From Gammaproteobacteria bacterium (GTDB lineage Bacteria; Pseudomonadota; Gammaproteobacteria; GCA-001735895), in NCBI GenBank assembly GCA_027293245.1, contig JAPUFZ010000322.1, positions 1-13,756 of the forward strand: 13,756 nt of DNA, read 5' to 3'. The position numbers and the translations under genes are program-made. Each line of letters opens with the position of its first letter. Position 1 is the first letter of the stretch. The notes under the pieces were generated by a model that saw only the letters and a program-made list of their open reading frames with translations, had not been told where the DNA came from and ran no database searches. This document shows positions 1-8,218 of this stretch, in pieces.

Positions 1-885
1 AATGCTGTTCGACTGACGCATTTCCTCGACCCGTACCAGGTAGCGATCGTAACAATCGCCATTGGTTCCGACGGGGATATCGAAGTCCATGCGATGGTAA
101 ACTTCGTAGGGCTGTTTCTTACGCAAATCCCATTCAACACCTGAGCCTCTCAGCATCGGGCCGGTGAAGCCGAGCGCAAAGGCGCGCTCTTCGGAAACCA
201 CACCAATGCCCACGGTACGCTGCTTCCAGATGCGGTTATCGGTCAACAGGGTCTCGTACTCATCGACATAGCCGGGAAACCGGCGGGTAAAATCTTCAGT
301 GAAATCGAGCAGGCTTCCCTGTCTATTTTCATTCAGCCGGCCCGCCTGTTTTTTACTGCGCCAGCGGTTTTCCTGGTATTGTGGCATGGCATCGGGCAGA
401 TCGCGTGCGACACCGCCCGGCCGATAGTAAGTCGCATGCATGCGAGTGCCGGAAACCGCTTCGTAGAGGTCCATCAGGTCTTCGCGTTCGCGAAACGCAT
501 ACAGGAACATCGTCATTGCACCGACGTCGAGGGCGTGCGTGCCTATCCACATCAGGTGATTGAGGATGCGGGTAATCTCGTCAAACATGACGCGAATGTA
601 TTTGGCTCGCTCGGGGATTTCGAGCGCGAGTAATTTCTCGATCGCCATCACGTAGGCGTGCTCATTGCACATCATCGACACGTAATCGAGTCGATCCATG
701 TAACCAATATTCTGATTATAGGGTTTGGTTTCCGCCAGTTTCTCGGTACCCCGATGCAACAGGCCAATATGCGGGTCGGCGCGTACGATGACCTCGCCAT
801 CCATCTCCAGCACCAGCCGCAGGACCCCATGCGCGGCCGGATGTTGTGGACCAAAATTAAGCGTATAGTTCCTTATTTCAGGCAT
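1..885 (-). CDS. nuoD: NADH-quinone oxidoreductase subunit D (partial, 3' end outside window)
   Basis: NuoD is the 49-kDa subunit of respiratory complex I. It sits in the peripheral arm and forms most of the quinone-binding pocket with NuoB. The first 295 residues are visible, starting [20 protein letters not shown]; the family is usually about 417 residues, so roughly the last 120 lie beyond position 1. The family signature LHRGTEK is at residues 43-49. His19 (AAHG) and Tyr68 (RLDY) match the quinone head-group residues known from the Thermus homologue. The visible part ends within the conserved stretch [19 protein letters not shown]. The start is ATG at 885-883, with a GAGG ribosome site about 9 nt upstream. 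Its first 8 nt overlap the end of nuoC (ATGCCTGA), which suggests translational coupling. nuoC and nuoD are separate here, unlike the fused nuoCD of E. coli. Confidence 0.97.
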   Translation of the reverse strand, partial: MPEIRNYTLNFGPQHPAAHGVLRLVLEMDGEVIVRADPHIGLLHRGTEKLAETKPYNQNIGYMDRLDYVSMMCNEHAYVMAIEKLLALEIPERAKYIRVMFDEITRILNHLMWIGTHALDVGAMTMFLYAFREREDLMDLYEAVSGTRMHATYYRPGGVARDLPDAMPQYQENRWRSKKQAGRLNENRQGSLLDFTEDFTRRFPGYVDEYETLLTDNRIWKQRTVGIGVVSEERAFALGFTGPMLRGSGVEWDLRKKQPYEVYHRMDFDIPVGTNGDCYDRYLVRVEEMRQSNSI

Positions 886-1606
886 CGCCGTTTGCCTCAT
901 CCTGTGCATCCAGGATATAGCGATTATCATCTCTGATGACTTTGGGTACCAGCACGCGCGGCTCAATCGTTACCGGTTCGTAGACAACACGTTCCTTTAC
1001 CGGATCATAACGCATCTCGACATTACCGATGAGTGGGAAATCCTTACGGAACGGATGCCCGACAAAACCATAGTCGGTCAAAATACGACGCAAATCAGGA
1101 TGGTCGGAAAATAGAATACCAAACAGGTCGAAAGCTTCTCGTTCATACCAGTTAGCCACAGTCCAGACACCGGTGACAGTTGGCACTACCGGGAAGCTAT
1201 CGTCCGCTGCGTAGACTTTCAGGCGCATACGCCTGTTATGACTGTAGGACAATAAATGATAGGCAACGGCAAAACGCCTGCCCGGTTCCACCGCGGACTC
1301 GAGTTCATCGCCAAACTGCAATCGACCGGTGGTGCCAGTGGCATTGACGCCGCGGCCAAAGCCCTCCCGGCTGGCATCGTTAGTCTGCCATTCCGCCTGT
1401 CCGAACTGGGAATAGTCGATACCAGCGATATCGATCAGTTGATTAAATTTAAAATCACTGTTGTCGCGTAACTCGGTAGCCACTTCGATCAGGTTTTCGG
1501 CAGATATCTCGGCACTTACCTCTCTCCAGGCGACATTAACCGAGCCCAGTCTTTCACCGAAATGACCGCGCAGTGAGTCAGCCAATTTCTGTTGAGAATT
1601 CGACAT
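878..1606 (-). CDS. nuoC: NADH-quinone oxidoreductase subunit C
   Basis: NuoC is the 30-kDa subunit of the peripheral arm of complex I and packs against NuoD and NuoB. The 242-residue product carries the 30-kDa signature around residues 154-178 ([13 protein letters not shown], then HPDLRRIL). The conserved [10 protein letters not shown] follows at 183-192. The C-terminal region reads YEPVTIEPR then VLVPKVIR. Residues 60-115 contain the longer insert typical of beta/gammaproteobacterial NuoC (EWQT, then GFGRGV, then [10 protein letters not shown]). The gene starts with ATG only 1 nt after the nuoB stop (TAG-C-ATG). No convincing Shine-Dalgarno sequence is visible, so ribosomes finishing nuoB probably reinitiate here. 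It is a stand-alone gene, not a nuoCD fusion. Confidence 0.97.
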   Translation of the reverse strand: MSNSQQKLADSLRGHFGERLGSVNVAWREVSAEISAENLIEVATELRDNSDFKFNQLIDIAGIDYSQFGQAEWQTNDASREGFGRGVNATGTTGRLQFGDELESAVEPGRRFAVAYHLLSYSHNRRMRLKVYAADDSFPVVPTVTGVWTVANWYEREAFDLFGILFSDHPDLRRILTDYGFVGHPFRKDFPLIGNVEMRYDPVKERVVYEPVTIEPRVLVPKVIRDDNRYILDAQDEANGDA

Positions 1607-1607
1607 G

Positions 1608-2084
1608 CTAGCGGGCTATGGTGTTAGTGCGCTTTATTTTAGCCTGCAACTGAATGATTCCGTACAGCAGTGCTTCCGCGGTAGGCGGACAACCAGGCAC
1701 ATAGATATCCACCGGTACCACGCGATCACAACCCCGGACTACCGCATAAGAATAGTGATAGTATCCGCCCCCATTGGCACAGGAGCCCATCGAGATAACC
1801 CAGCGAGGCTCAGCCATCTGATCGTAGACTTTTCTTAATGCCGGGGCCATCTTGTTGACCAGGGTACCAGCGACAATCATGACATCGGATTGCCGTGGAC
1901 TGCCGCGAAAAATAATACCGAAGCGATCAAGATCGTATCGGGAAGCACCCGCCTGCATCATTTCGACTGCGCAACAGGCGAGGCCAAAAGTCATCGGCCA
2001 CATCGATCCGGTGCGCGCCCAGTTGATTAACTTGTCCGCCGAGGTGGTCATGAAACCCTGTTCGAATACACCTTCTATTCCCAT
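1608..2084 (-). CDS. nuoB: NADH-quinone oxidoreductase subunit B (iron-sulfur N2)
   Basis: NuoB (PSST subunit) holds the terminal [4Fe-4S] cluster N2, which passes electrons to quinone at the interface with NuoD. All four ligands are visible: Cys37 and Cys38 in [10 protein letters not shown], Cys102 in [10 protein letters not shown] and Cys132 in [11 protein letters not shown] chose ATG at 2084-2082 ([11 protein letters not shown]), giving 158 residues, because homologues start with MGIEG and a GAGGGGGG ribosome site lies a few nt upstream. An in-frame ATG at 2105 would add seven residues (MEEGGAR) encoded largely by that ribosome site. With the chosen start the gene overlaps the nuoA end by 10 nt, consistent with coupled synthesis of neighbouring complex I subunits. 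Confidence 0.97.
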   Translation of the reverse strand: MGIEGVFEQGFMTTSADKLINWARTGSMWPMTFGLACCAVEMMQAGASRYDLDRFGIIFRGSPRQSDVMIVAGTLVNKMAPALRKVYDQMAEPRWVISMGSCANGGGYYHYSYAVVRGCDRVVPVDIYVPGCPPTAEALLYGIIQLQAKIKRTNTIAR

Positions 2085-2431
2085 TCGAGCGCCCCCCTCT
2101 TCCATTCGAAGATAAAACCGATCACCAGCACACCGAGAAATAATGCCATAGCCAGCAGTCCAAAGGTGCCAATTTGATCGAGCACGATGGCCCAGGGAAA
2201 CATGAAAGCAATTTCCAGGTCGAAAATAATAAAAAGGATAGCCACCAGGTAGTAGCGAACGTCAAATTTCATGCGGCTGTCTTCGAACGCCTCGAAGCCA
2301 CATTCGTAAGGAGAGTTTTTTTCAGCGTCGGGTCTCGACGGCCCCAGAATTTTTCCCAGAATGATAAACACCGAACCCATCGCCAGGGTTACGAATATAA
2401 AAATTAAGATCGGCAGGTAGTTACCTAACAT
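2075..2431 (-). CDS. nuoA: NADH-quinone oxidoreductase subunit A
   Basis: NuoA is a small inner-membrane subunit of complex I located near the quinone-binding site. The 118-residue protein has three predicted membrane spans at about residues 5-27, 60-83 and 88-109. The conserved loop between the first two contains [21 protein letters not shown]. Asp71 and Glu73 in span 2 (FDLEIAF) correspond to the conserved acidic pair of the family. Length and start (MLGNYLPI) match homologues. It is the first nuo gene, about 40 nt downstream of the predicted transcription start of a sigma-70-type promoter. The best ribosome-site match (AGAGG) lies about 13 nt from the ATG, which is longer than usual. Confidence 0.97.
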   Translation of the reverse strand: MLGNYLPILIFIFVTLAMGSVFIILGKILGPSRPDAEKNSPYECGFEAFEDSRMKFDVRYYLVAILFIIFDLEIAFMFPWAIVLDQIGTFGLLAMALFLGVLVIGFIFEWKRGALEWE

Positions 2432-2478
2432 GTTATGAATAATGCCTCTGAGGACGTACTTTCACATAGTTTGGGGCC

Positions 2479-2507
2479 AGTCTATGGTGGTGCGAATATC
2501 GTGTCAA
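2479..2507 (-). promoter_or_regulatory. Sigma-70-type promoter for the nuo genes
   Basis: On the minus strand a perfect -35 box TTGACA (2507-2502) is followed by a 17-bp spacer and a -10 box TAGACT (2484-2479, four of six consensus matches). Initiation would fall near 2472, leaving a leader of about 40 nt before nuoA. It lies in the 182-bp gap between the tRNA-Leu gene and nuoA. Box quality, spacing and location all fit. The remainder of this gap shows only a short hairpin at 2565-2581 and no gene. Confidence 0.7.
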
Positions 2508-2613
2508 GGAAACTCATTTGACGATACCCAATCGGGCACAGACAGCGGAATTTCAACCCGTTTTACCAGTTCGAAACCGGTTTTGGCATTTGCACCTGAA
2601 ATCCAGTCATAAA

Positions 2614-2698
2614 TGGTGCCGACGGCCGGAGTCGAACCGGCACAGCTTTCGCCACTACCCCCTCAAGATAGCGTGTCTACCAATTCCACCACGTCGGC
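2614..2698 (-). tRNA. leuU: tRNA-Leu, anticodon GAG
   Basis: An 85-nt class II tRNA including an encoded CCA end (2616-2614). The acceptor stem pairs GCCGACG with CGTCGGC, with discriminator A at 2617. The D-arm region is GTGGAATTGGTAGACAC. The anticodon stem CTATC/GGTAG encloses loop TTGAGGG, which places anticodon GAG at 2664-2662. There is a long variable arm with a GAAA loop, as expected for leucine tRNA. The T arm is GCCGG-TTCGACT-CCGGC. It reads CUC and CUU leucine codons. It lies 38 nt after secG on the same strand, as leuU does in E. coli, so it is probably processed from a secG-containing transcript. Confidence 0.97.
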
Positions 2699-2736
2699 AA
2701 TAGTCTATTGAACTCCCAGACTTGATTAGAGTTATT

Positions 2737-3120
2737 CTAGTTAGCCGGGGGCAGGTCTGATTCCGTTGCCGCATCTGTTGTTCCCCCGGCAGGTGGCAAA
2801 TCCGTGCTCTCGGTAACCACTGGCATCGCCTGTTCAGTCTCTATTGTGGTTACGCTTTGCATAATACTGTCTGGTACCTGCCGGTTACTGGTCACGTAGG
2901 CCAGTGATAAACAGACGATAAAAAACAGGGTCGCAAGAATTCCGGTTGTCTTGCTGAGAAAGTTTCCGGAACCACGAGCACCAAATACCGAGGCCGAGGC
3001 GCCGCTGCCAAAAGCTGCGCCGGCATCGGCACCCTTGCCGTGTTGCATTAATATCAGCGCGATCAATGAAATAGACAGAAGCACCTGCACAATTGTCAAA
3101 ATACTGGTTATATTTTCCAT
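2737..3120 (-). CDS. secG: Protein translocase subunit SecG
   Basis: SecG is the small auxiliary subunit of the SecYEG channel and assists SecA-driven export across the inner membrane. The 127-residue product has the family architecture. Span 1 is at about residues 4-25, followed by the cytoplasmic loop LMQHGKGADAGAAFGSGASAS (24-44) with FGARGSGNFLSKTT (46-59). Span 2 is at about 60-76. A Thr/Glu/Pro-rich tail runs from about 80 to the end and contains a near repeat, TESTDLPPA (103-111) and TESDLPPA (119-126). Such tails are variable in SecG. An AGGA ribosome site lies about 7 nt before the ATG. The gene begins 8 nt after the tpiA stop and is very likely cotranscribed with it. Confidence 0.97.
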   Translation of the reverse strand: MENITSILTIVQVLLSISLIALILMQHGKGADAGAAFGSGASASVFGARGSGNFLSKTTGILATLFFIVCLSLAYVTSNRQVPDSIMQSVTTIETEQAMPVVTESTDLPPAGGTTDAATESDLPPAN

Positions 3121-3128
3121 TTGAATTC

Positions 3129-3872
3129 CTACACGGATTGGCCAATGGCGAGAAAATCGACTGCTTTCAACGAAGCCCCACCGATTAAACCACCGTCTAT
3201 GTCGGGTTTGGATAACAAATCACCCGCATTCGTGGCATTCATACTGCCACCATATAAAATCTGAATCCTTTCGGCCACCTGCTGGTCAAGCGCCGCAAGT
3301 TTATGCCGGATAAATTCATGTACCGCTTGCGCCTGTTCGGGTGTCGCCACCTTACCGGTGCCGATTGCCCAAACCGGTTCGTAGGCGATCACGCTTTGCA
3401 CTAATGCCGCTATTCCCTGTTGCTCGATGACTGCATCGAGCTGTCTTGCGACAACGGCTTCGGTAACGCCCAGTTCGCGTTCTTCAAGCGATTCACCGAC
3501 GCACAGAATCGGCGTAATACCGGAGGCCACAGCCATCGCAAACCGATGGGCCACCAACTCGTCCGATTCCTGGTAGAGGGCCCTTCTTTCCGAATGACCT
3601 ACAATAGCGTATTCACAGCCACATTCTTTTAACATGGTTGCCGATATTTCCCCGGTATAGGCCCCGGCTTGAGCATCGCATACATTCTGCGCGCCCAGAG
3701 CTATGTCGGTCCCGTCGAGCATACCACCGACTTTCATCAGGTAAACTGCGGGTGGGCAAACCACCAGTTTTACTTTACCAGCTTCACCTGCCTTAATACC
3801 CTCAACCAGTTCGATGACACTTTGTAGAGAGCCATTCATTTTCCAGTTGCCTGCTATCAGCGTGGGACGCAT
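3129..3872 (-). CDS. tpiA: Triosephosphate isomerase
   Basis: This cytoplasmic enzyme interconverts glyceraldehyde 3-phosphate and dihydroxyacetone phosphate in glycolysis and gluconeogenesis. The 247-residue TIM barrel is full length (about 250 is usual). Catalytic residues are visible: Asn9 and Lys11 (GNWKMNG), His93 (VGHSERR) and Glu165 (AYEPVWAIGTGK), with the mobile loop directly after Glu165. The phosphate-binding motifs YGGSMNATNA (from 207) and GGLIGGASL (from 228) are intact. The ATG is preceded by GGAG about 7 nt away. A 134-nt gap separates it from glmM and holds a 22-bp dyad. The product is unrelated to neighbouring cell-wall and export functions, but tpiA between glmM and secG is a common arrangement in gammaproteobacteria other than enterics. 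Confidence 0.98.
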   Translation of the reverse strand: MRPTLIAGNWKMNGSLQSVIELVEGIKAGEAGKVKLVVCPPAVYLMKVGGMLDGTDIALGAQNVCDAQAGAYTGEISATMLKECGCEYAIVGHSERRALYQESDELVAHRFAMAVASGITPILCVGESLEERELGVTEAVVARQLDAVIEQQGIAALVQSVIAYEPVWAIGTGKVATPEQAQAVHEFIRHKLAALDQQVAERIQILYGGSMNATNAGDLLSKPDIDGGLIGGASLKAVDFLAIGQSV

Positions 3873-3953
3873 TTAATTACTCCATTGAGCTGTCGTCAAA
3901 GCGGCGGCAAAGGTTACTCACCTCGGCACAATAAATCAATCGAGAAATGCAAT

Positions 3954-3975
3954 ATTTTGTCATGTCGGACAAAAT
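3954..3975. repeat. 22-bp perfect dyad upstream of tpiA
   Basis: ATTTTGTC and GACAAAAT form a perfect 8-bp inverted repeat around a 6-nt centre (read identically as arms on either strand). It lies in the non-coding gap between glmM and tpiA, about 80 nt ahead of the tpiA start. The arms are AT-rich and there is no run of T directly after them on the minus strand, so this resembles a protein-binding operator or a leader hairpin more than a terminator. I could not recognise a specific regulator and saw no clear -35/-10 pair next to it. Confidence 0.5.
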
Positions 3976-3987
3976 TTGTTCGGCGAA

Positions 3988-4002
3988 AGCCTGCAGCAGG
4001 CT
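3988..4002 (-). terminator. Short hairpin after glmM, possible weak terminator
   Basis: Four nt after the glmM stop codon the minus strand reads AGCCTG-CTG-CAGGCT, a 6-bp GC-rich stem with a 3-nt loop, followed by TTCGCCG. The T tract is too short for a classical intrinsic terminator. It may attenuate read-through or protect the upstream mRNA 3' end. The stem is certain; the terminator function is a guess. Confidence 0.25.
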
Positions 4003-4006
4003 CTAA

Positions 4007-5344
4007 TCAGGTCGGGATCGATTCAGAGATACTGGTCGCCAGTTCACTGGCCAACTTATCAACCAGGCTGTCATCCTGACCCTCAACCATGACCCTGATC
4101 AGGGGTTCCGTACCCGATGCCCGCAATAACACCCTGCCTGTTCCGGCGAGTTCGGATTCGGCGGCACGAACTGCTTCCTGAATGCTCGGTACGGCCAGAT
4201 CGATCTTATCGGTAACCGGCACATTGATCAGGGTTTGCGGATAGAGGTCCATACCAATACAGGCATCAGCCAGACTGAGTCCCTTGTTGACCAGCCAGTC
4301 CAGTACCTGGAGTGCGGCAATGATGCCGTCACCGGTGGTAGTTTTATCCAGGCATATAATATGACCGGAAGTTTCACCACCTAAATACCACCCGTGCTCA
4401 ATCAGTTTTTCCATCACACTGCGATCGCCGACATTGGCCCGCTCGAATGGGATTGATTCTTTTTCCAGTGCATGTTCCAGCCCAAGATTGGTCATCAGGG
4501 TACCCACTACACCACCAGACCTTCTGCGGTCCGCGAGCTTGCTCTTTGCGATCACATAGAGCAGCTGGTCGCCGTCTTTTATATTTCCCTTCGAGTCCAT
4601 CATTATCAGGCGATCGCCATCGCCGTCGAAAGCGATACCTATATCTGCCGAATTTTCCAATACCACCGATCGCATATTTTCGGGGTACGTGGCGCCCACA
4701 CCCTGATTAATATTCAATCCATCCGGACTGGTTCCTATTTCGACGACATCGGCGCCCAGTTCACGAAATACCGCAGGAGCGATATGATAGGTAGCACCGT
4801 GGGCGCAATCCACCACTATTTTCATACCCCGTAGATTGGCATTAAACGGAATCGAACTTTTACAGAATTCTATGTAACGGCCTTTTGCATCATCCATTCG
4901 ACTGGCCTTGCCTATATGAACCGATTCAACCATTTCCAGGGGCGAATCAATCATATCTTCAATGGCTTTTTCAGTTTCATCGGCTAATTTGAAGCCCAGG
5001 CCATTAAAAAATTTCACCCCATCGTCATGGTAGGGGTTATGCGAAGCACTAATCACTATACCCGCTGACGCTCTTTGGGCCCGCGTCAGGTGCGCAACGG
5101 CCGGCGTTGGCATCGGTCCCAGTAGCATGACATTGAGGCCGGCAGCAGCAAGTCCTGCTTCAAGCGCCGACTCGAACATATAACCGGAAATACGGGTATC
5201 CTTGCCAATAATGACAAACCCCCGGTTTTTTCGAGATAAAACCTTGCCCGCGGCCCAGCCGATTTTCATCACAAATTCGACGGTCATAGGTAGCACACCT
5301 ACCTTGCCTCGTATGCCGTCTGTTCCAAAGTATCGGCGACTCAT
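4007..5344 (-). CDS. glmM: Phosphoglucosamine mutase
   Basis: GlmM converts glucosamine 6-phosphate to glucosamine 1-phosphate, the step before UDP-N-acetylglucosamine for peptidoglycan and lipopolysaccharide. The 445-residue protein starts with the family hallmark [11 protein letters not shown]. Ser101 in ISASHNP is the phosphorylated catalytic serine. The metal site DGDGDR is at 240-245, the sugar-recognition motif GGETSGH at 322-328, and the phosphate-binding loop [15 protein letters not shown] at 408-422. One oddity is Ser309 in NVGDRSV, where homologues I know have tyrosine (VGDRYV). The start has an AGGA ribosome site 5 nt upstream and lies 12 nt after folP, so the two genes are almost certainly cotranscribed. 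Confidence 0.98.
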   Translation of the reverse strand: MSRRYFGTDGIRGKVGVLPMTVEFVMKIGWAAGKVLSRKNRGFVIIGKDTRISGYMFESALEAGLAAAGLNVMLLGPMPTPAVAHLTRAQRASAGIVISASHNPYHDDGVKFFNGLGFKLADETEKAIEDMIDSPLEMVESVHIGKASRMDDAKGRYIEFCKSSIPFNANLRGMKIVVDCAHGATYHIAPAVFRELGADVVEIGTSPDGLNINQGVGATYPENMRSVVLENSADIGIAFDGDGDRLIMMDSKGNIKDGDQLLYVIAKSKLADRRRSGGVVGTLMTNLGLEHALEKESIPFERANVGDRSVMEKLIEHGWYLGGETSGHIICLDKTTTGDGIIAALQVLDWLVNKGLSLADACIGMDLYPQTLINVPVTDKIDLAVPSIQEAVRAAESELAGTGRVLLRASGTEPLIRVMVEGQDDSLVDKLASELATSISESIPT

Positions 5345-5356
5345 ATCAGTCCTATA

Positions 5357-6178
5357 TTAATCTGATTGCAATTCATTCATAGCATTTACGATCGATATTG
5401 CATCGATTGTTTCCGCAACGTCGTGTACCCGAACTATGTCCGCTCCCAGTAATGCCGCTATAACCGCGCCCGCAATACTGCCATACAAACGCGCATCAAC
5501 CGGCTTGTCAAGTATCATACCGATCATGCTTTTCCTCGACATTCCAACCAGCAGGGGAACCCCCAGTGATTTAAATTCTGCTAAGGATTTCAATAGCAAC
5601 AGATTGTGCTGCAGGGTTTTACCAAAGCCGAATCCCGGGTCGATAATAATATTACCCTGTTTAATTCCGGCACTAATCGCAGCCTCAATACGCTGCTCGA
5701 GAAACTCCATCACCTCGGCCACCACGTCTTTATAGCCGGGATTTTTCTGCATGGTTTCGGGTGTCCCCTGCATGTGCATCAAGCACACGGGCACACCGAG
5801 TTCGGCAGCTGTGTCGAGAGAATTCCCCTGTCGCAATGCCCAGATACTATTTATTATGCTCGCCCCGGCATCGACTGCCTGGCGCATAACTTCGGGCTTA
5901 TTGGTATCGATCGAGATCGGTATATTTGAAATGTTTCGAATCGCTTTTATCAGAGGAACCGTGCGACCGAGTTCCTCGGCCAGGTCAACATTTCTGCTTC
6001 CGGGACGCGTAGACTCACCACCCACATCAAGAATATCAACACCATCTTCAATCAATTGCCGGGCGTATCGGAAAGCAGCTTCGGTGCTGTCATAACGGCC
6101 ACCATCCGAGAATGAATCGGGGGTGGTGTTGATCACCCCCATGATTTGAGTTCGGCCTGATCGCTTCTGGAAAACCAT
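5357..6178 (-). CDS. folP: Dihydropteroate synthase
   Basis: FolP condenses p-aminobenzoate with dihydropterin pyrophosphate in folate synthesis and is the sulfonamide target. The 273-residue TIM-barrel enzyme shows NTTPDSFSDGG (residues 17-27), DVGGESTRPGS (51-61), Asp91 in IDTNKPEV, Asn110, DPGFGFGK (Asp180), Lys216 in SRKSMIG, and Arg250/His252 in VRVHD. These cover the substrate-contacting residues of E. coli FolP. The residue after Asn110 is serine (NS), where ND is usual. The start is less certain. The ATG at 6178-6176 leaves only 12 residues before MGVINTTPDSF and has no clear Shine-Dalgarno sequence, and the frame stays open upstream into the 41-nt gap after ftsH. Its position between ftsH and glmM is the standard gammaproteobacterial arrangement. 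Confidence 0.96.
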   Translation of the reverse strand: MVFQKRSGRTQIMGVINTTPDSFSDGGRYDSTEAAFRYARQLIEDGVDILDVGGESTRPGSRNVDLAEELGRTVPLIKAIRNISNIPISIDTNKPEVMRQAVDAGASIINSIWALRQGNSLDTAAELGVPVCLMHMQGTPETMQKNPGYKDVVAEVMEFLEQRIEAAISAGIKQGNIIIDPGFGFGKTLQHNLLLLKSLAEFKSLGVPLLVGMSRKSMIGMILDKPVDARLYGSIAGAVIAALLGADIVRVHDVAETIDAISIVNAMNELQSD

Positions 6179-6219
6179 GATTGAGCAAACAACGGATGCG
6201 CAATCTTTGTCGTGATGCG

Positions 6220-8145
6220 TTAGTGGAGCTTGGCAGGATCAGGCAAATCAGGGTCGTCTTCAGGCTGGGATTTGCTCGAGGTATTGCCGGTTTTACCAGG
6301 CGAATCGTCTTCATCGTCGCCCCAGTCCTGAGGTGGACCGGGTTCCTTGCCTTCCATAATGGTATCAATCTGCTTGGCATCGATGGTCTCATATTTCATC
6401 AGCGCATCAGCCATCAAATGCAATTTATCTTCGTTTGCCTTCAATAAATCTACCGCGCGCTGATAATTGCGATCGATGATCGTACGAATTTCGGAATCGA
6501 TCGCCTGGGCAGTTTCATCAGATACGTTTTTTTGTCGACCGATAGTTTTGCCCAGAAATATTTCACCCTCGTCTTCGGCGTAGGTAAGCGGGCCCATACG
6601 ATCGGACAATCCCCACTGCGTCACCATGTTGCGCGCAATGCCGGTCGCGCGCTCGATATCGTTTGCGGCTCCAGTGGTTACCGCGTCTTCACCATAAATT
6701 ATTTGCTCTGCTATGCGCCCGCCAAACAGACTGGAAAGCTGGCTTTCCAGAAATTGTTTACTAAAGCTATAACGGTCGTCTTCGGGTAAAAACATGGTCA
6801 CGCCCAAAGCGCGCCCACGCGGGATGATGCTTACCTTGTAAACAGGGTCGTGCTCCGGCACCAGGCGACCCACAATGGCGTGCCCGGCCTCATGGTAAGC
6901 GGTCAGTTTTTTCTCAGATTCCTTCATGATCATTGATTTGCGTTCCGCGCCCATCATGATCTTATCCTTGGCACGCTCAAACTCGGCCATGGAAACTACT
7001 TTTTTGTTTGCCCGCGCGGCAAACAGGGCGGCTTCATTGACCAGATTGGCAAGATCCGCACCTGAAAAACCTGGGGTACCGCGTGCGATTACCATTTCAT
7101 CGACATTATCTGCCGCCGGTACCTTACGCATATGGACTTTTAATATTTTCGAGCGACCGCGCACGTCGGGTAAAGGCACGACTACCTGCCGATCGAATCG
7201 ACCCGGTCGTAGCAGCGCTGGGTCCAGAACATCAGGACGGTTTGTCGCGGCGATGACGATAACGCCTTCATTGCCTTCGAAACCATCCAGTTCGACCAGT
7301 AACTGGTTCAGGGTCTGCTCGCGTTCGTCATGCCCGCCACCCAAACCGGCGCCACGATGGCGGCCGACAGCGTCTATCTCGTCGATAAAAATGATGCAGG
7401 GAGCATGTTTCTTCGCCTGGTCGAACATATCTCGCACTCGCGAGGCACCGACACCAACGAACATTTCAACAAAATCGGAACCCGATATGGTGTAGAACGG
7501 AACGCTGGCTTCGCCCGCTATGGCTTTCGCCAACAGGGTTTTACCAGTACCAGGCGCACCTACCATCAGTATGCCGCGAGGGATTTTTCCGCCGAGTTTC
7601 TGAAACTTGGATGGTTCGCGCAGGAACTCAACCAGTTCAGCCACCTCTTCCTTGGCCTCGTCGATACCGGCAACATCATTAAACGTGATATTGATCTGAT
7701 CTTCACCCAGCAGCCGGGCCTTACTCTTGCCAAATGACATCGCACCACGACCACCGCCGCCCTGCATCTGGCGCATGAAGAAAATCCACAAACCGATTAA
7801 TACAATAAAAGGGAACCAGCTGACAAATATATGTGTAAGCAATGATGGCTGCTCAGGGGGTTTACCAATGATGGCGACATTAGCTCGCTCCAGATCGCCG
7901 ATTAAAGCTGAATTACTGGTTTCCGGGCTGTAGGTAGTAAACACGGTACCAGAACTCATCTTGCCCGTGATGTTCTGTCCTTCAATCATAACCTCGCTAA
8001 CCTGCCCCTGCTTTACCTGGGTCAGGAACTCGGAATAGATCAAAGTCTGTCCACTACTGGAGCGATCGCCGAAATTCTGGAATACCGACAATAGTACGAC
8101 GGCAATGACTACCCATAATATTAAATTCTTTGCCACATCATTCAC
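6220..8145 (-). CDS. ftsH: ATP-dependent zinc metalloprotease FtsH
   Basis: FtsH is a hexameric inner-membrane AAA+ protease that degrades misfolded membrane proteins and short-lived regulators. The 641-residue protein has two membrane spans (about 6-23 and 105-124) flanking a periplasmic domain. The conserved [10 protein letters not shown] follows. AAA+ motifs are Walker A GAPGTGKT (196-203), Walker B FIDEID (253-258), pore motif FVG (229-231) and arginine fingers in LLRPGRFDR (311-319). Zinc ligands are His418 and His422 of HEAGH, with Asp496 as the likely third. The start is GTG (8145-8143, [11 protein letters not shown]). A second in-frame GTG at 8136 corresponds to the start of shorter homologues (MAKNLILW), so either could be used. 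The C-terminal tail after about residue 600 is acidic and variable. Confidence 0.98.
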   Translation of the reverse strand: MNDVAKNLILWVVIAVVLLSVFQNFGDRSSSGQTLIYSEFLTQVKQGQVSEVMIEGQNITGKMSSGTVFTTYSPETSNSALIGDLERANVAIIGKPPEQPSLLTHIFVSWFPFIVLIGLWIFFMRQMQGGGGRGAMSFGKSKARLLGEDQINITFNDVAGIDEAKEEVAELVEFLREPSKFQKLGGKIPRGILMVGAPGTGKTLLAKAIAGEASVPFYTISGSDFVEMFVGVGASRVRDMFDQAKKHAPCIIFIDEIDAVGRHRGAGLGGGHDEREQTLNQLLVELDGFEGNEGVIVIAATNRPDVLDPALLRPGRFDRQVVVPLPDVRGRSKILKVHMRKVPAADNVDEMVIARGTPGFSGADLANLVNEAALFAARANKKVVSMAEFERAKDKIMMGAERKSMIMKESEKKLTAYHEAGHAIVGRLVPEHDPVYKVSIIPRGRALGVTMFLPEDDRYSFSKQFLESQLSSLFGGRIAEQIIYGEDAVTTGAANDIERATGIARNMVTQWGLSDRMGPLTYAEDEGEIFLGKTIGRQKNVSDETAQAIDSEIRTIIDRNYQRAVDLLKANEDKLHLMADALMKYETIDAKQIDTIMEGKEPGPPQDWGDDEDDSPGKTGNTSSKSQPEDDPDLPDPAKLH

Positions 8146-8194
8146 TAATTAATACCCACACTCTTCGCTCAAGGTCGAGCTAATTTCATTTTAC

Positions 8195-8218
8195 CGCTAT
8201 TGCTGATAGATAATAGCG
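8195..8218. repeat. Inverted repeat in ftsH leader/promoter region
   Basis: CGCTATT and AATAGCG are perfect 7-bp inverted arms separated by 10 nt. One arm overlaps the candidate -10 box (TATTAT on the minus strand). It lies about 50-75 nt ahead of the ftsH start. It could be an operator or a stem in the leader RNA; nothing in the sequence decides between them. Confidence 0.45.

Noticed and set aside
2565..2581. Hairpin ACCGGTT-TCG-AACTGGT after the tRNA-Leu, considered as its terminator
   Set aside because: On the tRNA strand it is followed by AAAACGGG with no T run, so it does not meet the pattern of an intrinsic terminator.
2518..2703. A 61-codon plus-strand open frame over the tRNA gene
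   Set aside because: It runs antisense through the tRNA-Leu and the nuo promoter region; the peptide is a typical artefact of translated tRNA sequence.
6926..7495. A 189-codon open frame on the plus strand opposite ftsH
   Set aside because: It is the antisense shadow of a highly conserved AAA+ domain; composition is low-quality (Ser/Pro/Arg-rich) and no domain is recognisable.
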